Shown here: positions 25,965 through 33,931 of the stretch, piece after piece
Numbering within the stretch: the first letter of the stretch is position 1
Layout: every line of letters starts with the position of its first letter
Assembly: GCA_017428545.1 (NCBI GenBank)
Contig: JAFRQR010000025.1
Location: 62,001-126,000 of the forward strand
Length of the DNA: 64,000 nucleotides
DNA from: Clostridiales bacterium
Lineage (GTDB): Bacteria > Bacillota > Clostridia > Saccharofermentanales > Saccharofermentanaceae
Reading direction: 5' to 3'
The notes under the pieces: model-generated
The model's database searches: none
What the model saw: the letters and a program-made list of their open reading frames with translations, nothing else
What the model was told of the DNA's origin: nothing
Position numbers and translations under genes: made by a program

Positions 25965-26306
25965 ATGGCAAAGATTGATAGATTAACAGAAAAAATCGAG
26001 AAACTCGGCAAAAAGCAGAATCTGGGTGCGCTGTTAAAGATGATAGATGACCCGGAAGATGAGGTTCGCGTAGCGGTCGCTAAAGCAATGGGACAGATCA
26101 GCACATATGAATCGGGAATGCAGTTGATTCCCCTTTTCCGTGATACTTCCCCGATAGTTAGAGCAGCTGCAGCTGAATCCGCCGGTTTGATCAATGCGAA
26201 GCATTGTGAAGAATACCTTAAGAAACTGGCATTCGCTGATTCCGATCCGAGCGTACGAGCAGTCGCAAGAGAAGCTTACGATAAGATGAAGACTCGTGTC
26301 GTTTGA
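25965..26306 (+). CDS. Small HEAT-repeat protein
   Basis: The 113 residues fold into about three HEAT/PBS-lyase-type helical repeats: DPEDEVRVAVAKAMGQI, DTSPIVRAAAAESAGLI and DSDPSVRAVAREAYDKM. Such repeats bind proteins. The start follows AAAGGGG and a strong terminator follows. The 25,740-25,960 region upstream is AT-rich and shows only weak promoter-like strings. The partner is unknown. Confidence 0.85.
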   Translation: MAKIDRLTEKIEKLGKKQNLGALLKMIDDPEDEVRVAVAKAMGQISTYESGMQLIPLFRDTSPIVRAAAAESAGLINAKHCEEYLKKLAFADSDPSVRAVAREAYDKMKTRVV

Positions 26307-26328
26307 TATAATCGATTTATAAAGAGCG

Positions 26329-26367
26329 TGGGGATCGCTGCATATAAGCAACGATCCCCATTTTTTT
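26329..26367 (+). terminator. Rho-independent terminator after the HEAT gene
   Basis: TGGGGATCG pairs with CGATCCCCA, followed by seven T residues. Confidence 0.92.
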
Positions 26368-26386
26368 AGAGTGAAAGGAGACAAAA

Positions 26387-26584
26387 ATGAAGATCGAACT
26401 GAATCCTGATGAGAAAGTCGTTGCTACAGTTAAAGAAGGTCTCAAGCAAAAGGGCGGCTACTGCCCTTGCCGCTTCGAAAAGACGGAAGATACCAAATGC
26501 ATGTGCAAAGAATTCAGAGACCAGATCGCCGATCCGGAGTTCGAAGGTTTTTGTCACTGCATGTTATACTATAAAAGAAAGTAA
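26387..26584 (+). CDS. Ferredoxin-thioredoxin reductase catalytic-chain-like protein
   Basis: Only 65 residues, but the six-cysteine pattern of FTR beta chains is complete: CPCR, KCMC and FCHC, which hold a 4Fe-4S cluster beside a redox-active disulphide. FTR passes electrons from ferredoxin to thioredoxin. The chain is shorter than plant or cyanobacterial FTR (about 110 residues) and no variable subunit is seen. It is 17 bases upstream of a thioredoxin gene, which supports a reductase-thioredoxin pair. The start follows AAAGGAG. Confidence 0.88.
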   Translation: MKIELNPDEKVVATVKEGLKQKGGYCPCRFEKTEDTKCMCKEFRDQIADPEFEGFCHCMLYYKRK

Positions 26585-26601
26585 GAAAAAGGAGATCCTA
26601 T

Positions 26602-26916
26602 ATGGCTGAGATCAAATTAACCAAAGATAATTTCGAACAGGAAGTCCTTAAGGCTTCTCTTCCCGTCGTTGTAGACTTCTGGGCAACCTGGTGCGGACCG
26701 TGCCAGATGCTGGGACCTGTTCTTGAAGAAGTCGCAAATGAAAACGAAGGCAAGTTCATCGTCGGTAAAGTAAACGTTGACGATCAGGCCGAGATCGCAA
26801 TGCAGTATAAGATCTCTGCGATCCCGACACTTCTTGTTTTCGAAAACGGCGAAGTCAAGAAGCAGACGATGGGATTCCTCCCGAAAGATAAACTCCTGGA
26901 GTTCATCAATAACTGA
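26602..26916 (+). CDS. trxA: Thioredoxin
   Basis: The 104 residues form a classical thioredoxin with active site WCGPCQ and the cis-proline in SAIPTLLVF. It reduces protein disulphides. It probably shares a transcript with the FTR-like gene just upstream (17-base gap), so reduced ferredoxin may feed it, as in other FTR systems. Confidence 0.96.
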   Translation: MAEIKLTKDNFEQEVLKASLPVVVDFWATWCGPCQMLGPVLEEVANENEGKFIVGKVNVDDQAEIAMQYKISAIPTLLVFENGEVKKQTMGFLPKDKLLEFINN

Positions 26917-26939
26917 AATCATTAAAGGAGTTATCAGAA

Positions 26940-27629
26940 ATGTCTGAAAATACGAGCCCGGCGGTTTCTTCCGAAGAAAAGAAAAAAGCCGGTAGTATAA
27001 AAGCGCAAAAGAAAGTAAACGCACCTTTGATCTTAACGGTCATTGAGTGCGTGCTCTTTGGTGTTCTTTCCATTATCAACGTTTTTGCGGTACATGCGCT
27101 TTCCGAGCTGGATCCGTACTATAAGCTTTACTACTTCATCTCAATTTTGGGATTTATCGGATTTGTCGTCATAATCGCCGCCTATTTCAAGAAGTGGCTC
27201 GGTATCCAGCTTCTGTCCGTTATCGCCGTCCTTATCTGGACGACTTACTGTGCGGCAACGATCTTAAGCTGTGTCATGACGACCAAGGTCATCAAAATGG
27301 AAAAGCCCTTCAGAGAATCTGAAATGTATGTCGTTTTTAACGGCACTTTGTATCAGTGGGAAGGAGAGACAGTCATCTACGGACTTCCGACGGAATGGGA
27401 AGACTTCGACCTTCGCGCCACGACAAAGACCAGAGATGACAGTAAGATCCCTACAGAAGAACTGCACACCAAAGGTATTCCGGAAGGTTCCATGATCTAT
27501 TATCAGAACGGATATAAATATATTCTCGTGGAAGTCTGCACAGGATCTCTTTTCGAGTTTATCGATCCGAACGATCCGCCGACGGAACCGATCTCCAAGA
27601 AGACCCAGACAGCAGGTTTCGGAATCTGA
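26940..27629 (+). CDS. Three-helix membrane protein of unknown function
   Basis: 229 residues: a charged N-terminus rich in Lys and Glu, three membrane helices (about 30-52, 60-82, 86-108), and a C-terminal soluble domain of about 115 residues, probably outside. I do not recognise a family. AAGGAG precedes the start, 23 bases after thioredoxin. Its TGA stop directly abuts the stop of the convergent gene in the palindrome TGATCA. Confidence 0.8.
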   Translation: MSENTSPAVSSEEKKKAGSIKAQKKVNAPLILTVIECVLFGVLSIINVFAVHALSELDPYYKLYYFISILGFIGFVVIIAAYFKKWLGIQLLSVIAVLIWTTYCAATILSCVMTTKVIKMEKPFRESEMYVVFNGTLYQWEGETVIYGLPTEWEDFDLRATTKTRDDSKIPTEELHTKGIPEGSMIYYQNGYKYILVEVCTGSLFEFIDPNDPPTEPISKKTQTAGFGI

Positions 27630-28796
27630 TCAGGATCCGGCAAAACCATCCATCATCCAGACCTCGAAATCCGGCTCGCCATCCGTATGGCAGTCGGATG
27701 TTCTTTTTGACACATATCTGACCGCGGCAAAGAAATCAGACGGATCATAATCTGCCATAACACCGCCGCAGTTTTTGCCGTTTCCGTCGCCCTTATGGAT
27801 AAAAGCGAGTTTGATCGCGGTCTCACCGTCTGCCGGTGTTCCGTCCGTATTGTAGTTATACTGTGCCGGAAGGGACATGATCCTCTCCTTCATCCTCTGA
27901 CGGCTCTCCAGATCTTCTAAGGAAGATACATACGGGTCGATCGCCTCGTTACGGATGATGTTCACGCGGATCATATTGTACGGAAGCACGGAGTAATGCT
28001 CCGCCTCATATTCCGCAAAACGCGTGGTGTACTCGTCATTTTCGTAATACTCGGTCGCCTTACTGACCTTCATTCCGCCGAAAGATTCCGGGATCTTATA
28101 GCCTTCTTTTGTCCCGAAATAAGCAAAGGCCATCATCGTGTTGTCGTACATGGCCTTGTAATAAAAGCCGGAACCGTTCTTATCTTTAAAGGTGACATAA
28201 CTCTTAAGGGCTCCCGTGCCATAATTCTCCGGAAGGACAAAAGACTTATCGGACATGTCCTCACCGACGAGCGTGACGTACTGGCCGAGTTTTACCGTCT
28301 TTACCGACGATTTAAAAGCACCGTCACCGATCGTTTCGACGCGGGCGCCGAAGATCGTATCCGGCACCGTCACTTCCTCAGAGCTTTTGGAGCAGGACTC
28401 GATCACGATATGTGCAGGAGTATATTCCTGCTTAAGATAAAGCGTATAGGAATAGCCGTGGATCGGATCAAACTTGACGTGCCAGGCTTTTTTTGAAAAG
28501 TCGTAGCTTGCGATCAGGGTAAAGAACAAAACGGCAACGAGCGCGATCGAACCGATGATGATCGCGGCCACTTTGATGTGGTGCTCGATCATGCGTCTGT
28601 AAGCGCTCTTCTTTTTCTTCTTCTTTTTTCCGTTTGAAGATTTAGAAGCCGTCTTCGTCTTTTTCGGCTCGGCCTTCTTTTCGACAGCAGATGTTTCCTG
28701 TACGGCTTCTTCTGCCGCCGCTGCTTCCTTTATAGCCTCAGCATCGCTCTCATTGGTATTTTCCTGATTTATGATCTTCTTTTCTTCGTCTGCCAC
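27630..28796 (-). CDS. Membrane-anchored protein with LRR_5/BspA-like external region
   Basis: 388 residues: an acidic then Lys-rich cytoplasmic N-terminus (about 1-65), one membrane helix (about 75-95) and an external domain. Part of it reads like BspA-type leucine-rich repeats (EVTVPDTIFGARVETIGDGAF). The start is GTG behind AGGAAG. The role is unknown; such proteins often bind surface ligands. It is convergent with the previous gene with no spacer. Confidence 0.75.
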   Translation of the reverse strand: MADEEKKIINQENTNESDAEAIKEAAAAEEAVQETSAVEKKAEPKKTKTASKSSNGKKKKKKKSAYRRMIEHHIKVAAIIIGSIALVAVLFFTLIASYDFSKKAWHVKFDPIHGYSYTLYLKQEYTPAHIVIESCSKSSEEVTVPDTIFGARVETIGDGAFKSSVKTVKLGQYVTLVGEDMSDKSFVLPENYGTGALKSYVTFKDKNGSGFYYKAMYDNTMMAFAYFGTKEGYKIPESFGGMKVSKATEYYENDEYTTRFAEYEAEHYSVLPYNMIRVNIIRNEAIDPYVSSLEDLESRQRMKERIMSLPAQYNYNTDGTPADGETAIKLAFIHKGDGNGKNCGGVMADYDPSDFFAAVRYVSKRTSDCHTDGEPDFEVWMMDGFAGS

Positions 28797-28853
28797 GTTT
28801 CTTTCTTCCTTTTCCCGGTTACCATATATGCGGCGGATCCGCCGCTTCCCTAT

Positions 28854-29375
28854 TTATACTACAAAATCGATCTTCTTTCCATCTACCGCCGCATCGACAA
28901 GCTCGTCATGAATGTAGGTGAGTTTTAACGAAAACACATCTTCTCTTTCTTTTAGAAGGCGGAAAAAGATCTTGTCGCCGGGCCAGATCGGAAGGTCTTC
29001 CACTTTTTCTTCAGAGATCCAGACCAGTTCGCCTTCGCTGCAGTCGGGAAGGTTCCCTTCTTTTTCTCCGGCAAAAGCACTGTTACCTAAGATATTTCCC
29101 TCATATCCGTCGCAGGTATAAAGGAAAGTGATCTCGTCGATATCGTCGATGACAAACGTGATGATCCCGCGAAGGCGGAAAGACGTCATCTGAAGCCCCG
29201 TCTCCTCTTTTACTTCGCGCAGCACGCATTCTTCCGGAGATTCTCCGTGCTCGAGGTGTCCTCCGACACCGATGTACTTATCTTTATTGATGTCATTCTC
29301 TTTTTTCGTACGGTGCATCATCAAGATCCCTTGAGGACCGTAAATATAACAGAGAGTAGTCTCGTAGCGGTTCAT
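28854..29375 (-). CDS. Nudix hydrolase (MutT-like)
   Basis: The Nudix box is intact: GHLEHGESPEECVLREVKEETGL, here GHLEHGE and REVKEETG, near residues 38-60 of 173. Nudix enzymes hydrolyse nucleoside diphosphates linked to another group, for example 8-oxo-dGTP. The exact substrate cannot be assigned. Two tandem operator-like repeats lie upstream at 29423-29458. Confidence 0.92.
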   Translation of the reverse strand: MNRYETTLCYIYGPQGILMMHRTKKENDINKDKYIGVGGHLEHGESPEECVLREVKEETGLQMTSFRLRGIITFVIDDIDEITFLYTCDGYEGNILGNSAFAGEKEGNLPDCSEGELVWISEEKVEDLPIWPGDKIFFRLLKEREDVFSLKLTYIHDELVDAAVDGKKIDFVV

Positions 29376-29422
29376 TTTCCGGTTTTTCCTTCTCCCGTCG
29401 GGGTTTTCGGGTTTTTATCATC

Positions 29423-29458
29423 TTTTCAAATGAAAATCACTTTTTCAAATGAAAATCA
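29423..29458. repeat. Two tandem copies of a palindromic operator-like sequence
   Basis: TTTTCAAATGAAAATCA occurs at 29423-29439 and again at 29442-29458, a 19-base period. Each copy holds the inverted repeat TTTTCA-AA-TGAAAA. They lie between the divergent Nudix and SDR genes. Confidence 0.75.
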
Positions 29459-29561
29459 AATTACCAAAAACATTGTGTTCTTGCCGAGCGTTTATAGGAT
29501 ATCACATTTTTTTCTTGTATAAATAACGAATGACGCGACAAGTCCTTTTCGAAAGGCAAAA

Positions 29562-29570
29562 TGCTATACT
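29562..29570 (+). promoter_or_regulatory. Extended -10 promoter of the SDR gene
   Basis: TGC followed by TATACT, 36 bases before the start codon; no clear -35. Confidence 0.6.
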
Positions 29571-29606
29571 CTTTAGCGGTAAAAAGAAAAAAAGGAGAAA
29601 GAACTC

Positions 29607-30380
29607 ATGAAGAATTATTTTGATCTCAAAGGACAAGTCGCAATCGTTACCGGATGCTCCACAGGTCTGGGTGTTCAGATGGCAAAGGCTCTGGCTAATC
29701 AGGGATGCAAGATCGTTGCAGTTGCACGCCGTCAGGAAATGATCGATGCTGTTGCTGAACAGCTGAATAAGGACTACGGTGTTGAGACAATGGCAGTACG
29801 TTGCGATATCACAGACACAGATGCTGTTAACTCCATGGTTGATTCCGTTCTCGAGAAGTTCGGCCGCGTAGACATCCTCATCAACAACGCAGGTACAGGC
29901 GCTGTTGCTCCGGCTGAAGACATCACAGACGAACAGTTCAATAACGAAATGAGTATCGACCTCTTCGGTTCTTTCCGCGTGGCCCGTGCCGTAGCAAAGA
30001 AGCACATGATCGACGCAAAATACGGCCGTATCATCAATATTGCTTCCATGTACGGTCTTGTCGGTAACAAGATCTGCGGTTCTGCTCCGTACCACGCAGC
30101 TAAGGGCGGTGTCGTCAACATGACACGTGCACTGGCTTCCGAATGGGGCAAATATGGTATCACAGTTAACTCTATCTGCCCGGGTTACTTCTACACAGAC
30201 CTGACCCGTGACACACTCAACAGCGATTTCTTCCAGCAGAATGCCAAGACCATGATCCCGGAAGAGCGCTATGGTGAGGAAGGCGAGCTCGACACAGCTG
30301 CACTGTTCCTTGCTTCTAAAGAGTCTGCTTATGTTACCGGCGTAAACCTTCCGGTTGACGGCGGATACACGGCAATGTGA
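29607..30380 (+). CDS. Short-chain dehydrogenase/reductase
   Basis: The 257-residue classical SDR has the cofactor motif TGCSTGLG, NNAG, catalytic Ser in NIASMYG, and PYHAAKG (Tyr and Lys). The closest known types are gluconate 5-dehydrogenase and 3-oxoacyl-ACP reductase-like enzymes; the substrate is open. Codon use is more biased (ACA, GCT, GTT rich) than in neighbours, suggesting strong expression. A strong ribosome site AAAGGAG and a long terminator frame the gene. Confidence 0.93.
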   Translation: MKNYFDLKGQVAIVTGCSTGLGVQMAKALANQGCKIVAVARRQEMIDAVAEQLNKDYGVETMAVRCDITDTDAVNSMVDSVLEKFGRVDILINNAGTGAVAPAEDITDEQFNNEMSIDLFGSFRVARAVAKKHMIDAKYGRIINIASMYGLVGNKICGSAPYHAAKGGVVNMTRALASEWGKYGITVNSICPGYFYTDLTRDTLNSDFFQQNAKTMIPEERYGEEGELDTAALFLASKESAYVTGVNLPVDGGYTAM

Positions 30381-30417
30381 TCCTTCAATAGCCATCTCGT
30401 CCTGATAATATATCCCT

Positions 30418-30490
30418 AAAAACCCTATCGCGTGATATGGATCTTAGAGCACCCCCTACACTTCAAGATCCGCGTGATAGGGTTTTTCCT
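30418..30490 (+). terminator. Long terminator hairpin after the SDR gene
   Basis: AAAAACCCTATC pairs with GATAGGGTTTTT, and an inner pair GGATCTT/AAGATCC extends the stem. The T-run ends just at the next promoter. Confidence 0.85.
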
Positions 30491-30519
30491 TTGAAAAAAA
30501 CGGTCATCCGCGGTACTAT
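30491..30519 (+). promoter_or_regulatory. Sigma-A promoter of the radical SAM gene
   Basis: TTGAAA, a 17-base spacer and TACTAT; the -35 directly abuts the preceding terminator. Confidence 0.75.
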
Positions 30520-30567
30520 GGAAGTATAAATAAATAAGCCATGCATATATCAGAAAGGAGTGAGTTT

Positions 30568-32181
30568 ATGAATTTCCTTCTTGTCGCGATCAATGCAAAA
30601 TATATTCATTCCAATCCCGCCGTGCATTCTCTTCGAGCCGTCGCCGACCGCGTTTATTTCGGCGTGACTTCTCTTTATGAAACGACGATCAATAACCCGA
30701 TCCACAATACTCTTTCCGATATCTGTGATCAAAGACCCGACGCCATCGGCATCTCCACTTATATCTGGAATATCGATGCCGTAAAGAAGCTTCTTTCTGA
30801 TCTTCCGAAAGTTCTTCCGGATACGGATATCTGGCTCGGCGGACCGGAAGTGTCCTATCACTATGAGAAGATCTTCGAAGAATTCCCCTGTGTCCGCGGT
30901 ATTTTCGTCGGCGAGGGCGAGACTGCATTTACAAGAGTCGTCGGCGAATACTGCCGCTCCATGAGTTTCAAGCCCGAAGAAGGCGACGATACGATCAATA
31001 TCAGTAAGCCCGTTCTCGGAAAGCCGGACTTCAGCGATATCCCGAACGTTGCGCTCCGTGAGCGTCCGAGCGTCATCCGCCGGGAACTGATGGACATGGA
31101 TTCTCTTCCTTTCATCTACGAAGAGGGTATGCGCGATTTTGATAACCGCATCGTCTACTACGAATCTTCAAGAGGCTGTCCTTTCCGCTGCAGTTACTGT
31201 CTCTCCTCGGTCGATAAGACCGTCCGCTACAGAAGCCTTCCGTTTGTGTTCCGTGAGATCCAGTTCTTCTTAGACGAAGAGATCCCGCAGGTAAAGTTCA
31301 TCGACAGGACCTTTAACAGCGACAAAGACAGGACAAAAGCCATCTGGAACTATATCCTCAAGCACGATAACGGAAAGACGAACTTCCATTTCGAGATCGC
31401 CGCCGAGCTGATCGACAAAGAAGAGATCGATATCTTAAGAAAGATGCGCCCCGGCCAGATTAAGCTTGAGATCGGCGTGCAGACGACTAACCAGGATACT
31501 CTGCTTGCCGTGAACCGCCCGTCTAAGATCCACAAGATCGAAAAGGTCGTCCAGGAACTTTCGAAAACAGGCACGATCCACATCCATCTCGACCTGATCG
31601 CGGGTCTCCCCTACGAAGGCTACAGAAGTTTCAGAAACTCTTTTAACGATGTCTATGCACTTGCCCCGACGCAGCTGCAGCTGGGCTTTTTGAAAGTTCT
31701 GAAAGGCTCGCCGATCGAAAACGAATGTGATAAGTTCTCCATCGTCAGATCCGACGATGCCCCGTATGAAGTGCTTTCCACGAGGTGGCTGAGATTCGAC
31801 GAATTGTGCACACTTAAACACATCGAAGAAATGGTCGAGCTGTTCTATAACAGTCATCAGTTCGACCAGACGCTGCCCGCGATCGAAAAGGCCTTCGAGA
31901 CGCCGTTCGATATGTTCTCTGCACTGGCGGATTTTTATAAGCAGAAAAACTACTTTACGATCACGCCGGCAAGATCCCGCCGTTACGAGATCCTTCTTCA
32001 ATTCATCGAAGAAAGGACCGCGCTTTATGAAGAGGAGATCCGTGAACTTCTGACGCTCGACTACTATCTCCGGGAAGAACCCAAGAGCCGCCCGGATTTC
32101 GTTAAAGTTCCGCCGGAAAAAGACCGCATCGACACTTCTTCCAGAGATCCCCTGACCGGAAACTTCCGTCTGATCCGTTAA
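30568..32181 (+). CDS. B12-binding-domain radical SAM protein (DUF4080)
   Basis: 537 residues: an N-terminal cobalamin-binding-like domain (LLVAINAKYIHSN, LGGPEVSY, VGEGE), a radical SAM domain with the cluster motif CPFRCSYC near residue 205, and a C-terminal DUF4080 region. This widespread clostridial family has no proven reaction; B12 radical SAM enzymes often methylate or rearrange unreactive carbons. ATG 30568 follows AAGGAG. It is single and ends with a copy of the dispersed 10-mer touching its stop, followed by a terminator. Confidence 0.9.
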   Translation: MNFLLVAINAKYIHSNPAVHSLRAVADRVYFGVTSLYETTINNPIHNTLSDICDQRPDAIGISTYIWNIDAVKKLLSDLPKVLPDTDIWLGGPEVSYHYEKIFEEFPCVRGIFVGEGETAFTRVVGEYCRSMSFKPEEGDDTINISKPVLGKPDFSDIPNVALRERPSVIRRELMDMDSLPFIYEEGMRDFDNRIVYYESSRGCPFRCSYCLSSVDKTVRYRSLPFVFREIQFFLDEEIPQVKFIDRTFNSDKDRTKAIWNYILKHDNGKTNFHFEIAAELIDKEEIDILRKMRPGQIKLEIGVQTTNQDTLLAVNRPSKIHKIEKVVQELSKTGTIHIHLDLIAGLPYEGYRSFRNSFNDVYALAPTQLQLGFLKVLKGSPIENECDKFSIVRSDDAPYEVLSTRWLRFDELCTLKHIEEMVELFYNSHQFDQTLPAIEKAFETPFDMFSALADFYKQKNYFTITPARSRRYEILLQFIEERTALYEEEIRELLTLDYYLREEPKSRPDFVKVPPEKDRIDTSSRDPLTGNFRLIR

Positions 32182-32200
32182 AGTGCTTTTTGAAAAGACG

Positions 32201-32235
32201 AAAAAGGACTGCCCGTACGGACAGTCCTTCTTTTT
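32201..32235. terminator. Bidirectional terminator between the radical SAM gene and putP
   Basis: AAGGACTG pairs with CAGTCCTT around a 10-base loop, with A-run on one side and T-run on the other, so it can serve both convergent genes. Confidence 0.88.
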
Positions 32236-32259
32236 GTGTCTATTCTTTTCAGAAGTGGA

Positions 32260-33813
32260 TCAGGCGTTCTCTTTACACTCTGCCTTAACTGCGTCGAATG
32301 TCTCGACGATCTTTTCATCCGGAGATTTGGTCACGAGGCTGAAAACAACGATGAAGATGCTGGCGATGATAAATGCCGGCAGAAGTTCATAGATGTTCAG
32401 GATCGTATCAGAGAAAACATCACGGATGACGAACTTCCAAACGAAGATCGTGGTACCGCCGGAGATCATGCCGGCGATCGCGCCCCATTTGTTTGTTCTC
32501 TTCCAGAACAGTCCGAAAAGGACCAAAGGTCCGAATACGGCACCGAAACCAGCCCATGCGAAGGATACGATACGGAATACGGAACTGCTCGGATCAAGTG
32601 CCAGGAATACGGCGATCACGGAGATCACGATAACGCAGATACGAGCCAGCCACATGCCCTTCTTCTCGGAAAGTTTCTTGCCGAAAGTCTCCTGAACGAG
32701 GTTCTGGGAGATGGAAGATGCAGCCGCGAGGAGCTGGGAGTCAGCGGTAGACATCGTGGATGCCAGGATACCGGCAAGGATGACACCACCGACGAATGCC
32801 GGAATGTAGCCGTGAGATGCGATCCACTTTGCTACGTCTACGATGATGGTCTCTGCGGCGGAAGCATTCTCATAAGCAGGCGCGATGCCCTGCTGCATGA
32901 GAGAATAACCGACGACACCGATAAGTACGGCAATTCCCATGGAGATCACTACCCAAACGGAAGCGACACGGCGGGAAAGCTTGAGTTTCTTCTTATCTTC
33001 GATCGCCATAAAGCGAAGGAGGATATGCGGCATACCGAAGTATCCGAGACCCCAGGCAAGCGTGGATGCAACAGGAAGCGCTCCGTAACTGCCGGTAGTG
33101 CCTTTCGCTACGTCAAAGCCCTTGAATACGTCCATATAACCATTGAGATCTTTTACATTGGAAAAAACATTTCCGAAACCGTTGGTGATTGCCTCACCTA
33201 CACCAAGAACGACCAAAAGTGCGACCGTCATGATGATGGCCTGGATAAAGTCCGTGGTGGATGCGGCAAGGAATCCGCCGAGCGTACAGTAAAGAACGAT
33301 TACGACCGCACTGATGATCATGGCATATTCGTAAGTCACGTCAAACAGTGAGGAAAAAAGCTTTCCGCAAGCGGCAAAACCGGAAGCGGTATATGGGATG
33401 AAGAACACAACGATAAACAAAGCCGCGATCAGGGTGATGATGTGCTTGTCATCGCCGAAACGCTTACTGAAAAAGTCAGGAAGCGTAACTGCTTCGACTT
33501 TGCTCGTATAAACGCGGAGCCTCTTGGCCACGAAAAGCCAGTTGAGATAGGTTCCGACGGCAAGCCCGAGCGCCGTCCAGAAAGCTTCCGGAATACCCGT
33601 CATAAGTGCAACGGCCGGAAGACCCATGAGGAGCCAGGAGCTCATATCGGAAGCCTCCGCACTCATTGCGGTAACGATCGGTCCGAGCTTTCTTCCGCCG
33701 AGGTAGAAGTCGTCCGTGTTCTTGTTTTTCTTGCTGAATACTGCGCCGATCGCGATCATCATCAAAAGGTAAAGACCGATGGCGATCAGAATAACGATGT
33801 TTGTTGTAGACAT
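32260..33813 (-). CDS. putP: Sodium/proline symporter
   Basis: The 517 residues have the length and 13-helix pattern of PutP in the SSS family. Key segments are DFYLGGRKLGP, SAEASDMSSWLLMGLP and STADSQLL with the Na+-site Ser/Thr. It imports proline with sodium as nutrient or osmolyte. The start follows GGAGGGG, with an extended -10 promoter at 33847-33855. Confidence 0.95.
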   Translation of the reverse strand: MSTTNIVILIAIGLYLLMMIAIGAVFSKKNKNTDDFYLGGRKLGPIVTAMSAEASDMSSWLLMGLPAVALMTGIPEAFWTALGLAVGTYLNWLFVAKRLRVYTSKVEAVTLPDFFSKRFGDDKHIITLIAALFIVVFFIPYTASGFAACGKLFSSLFDVTYEYAMIISAVVIVLYCTLGGFLAASTTDFIQAIIMTVALLVVLGVGEAITNGFGNVFSNVKDLNGYMDVFKGFDVAKGTTGSYGALPVASTLAWGLGYFGMPHILLRFMAIEDKKKLKLSRRVASVWVVISMGIAVLIGVVGYSLMQQGIAPAYENASAAETIIVDVAKWIASHGYIPAFVGGVILAGILASTMSTADSQLLAAASSISQNLVQETFGKKLSEKKGMWLARICVIVISVIAVFLALDPSSSVFRIVSFAWAGFGAVFGPLVLFGLFWKRTNKWGAIAGMISGGTTIFVWKFVIRDVFSDTILNIYELLPAFIIASIFIVVFSLVTKSPDEKIVETFDAVKAECKENA

Positions 33814-33846
33814 GTTATTTACCCCTCCTTACTTCACAACAGTTTT

Positions 33847-33855
33847 ATAGTATCA
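33847..33855 (-). promoter_or_regulatory. Extended -10 promoter for putP
   Basis: TGA followed by TACTAT on the minus strand, 33 bases before the start; -35 poor. Confidence 0.5.
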
Positions 33856-33931
33856 GAGATAAGGACGGAATTCCAGCGGTTACGCCGACTGTGCGAAGCC
33901 GTTTTTTAAGTTTTTCTCGTGAAAAGCACCG

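Noticed and set aside
33876-33909. Hairpin with T-run on the plus strand upstream of putP
   Set aside because: No plus-strand gene precedes it, and its stem has a mismatch and a wobble pair; role unclear, so not listed as a terminator.
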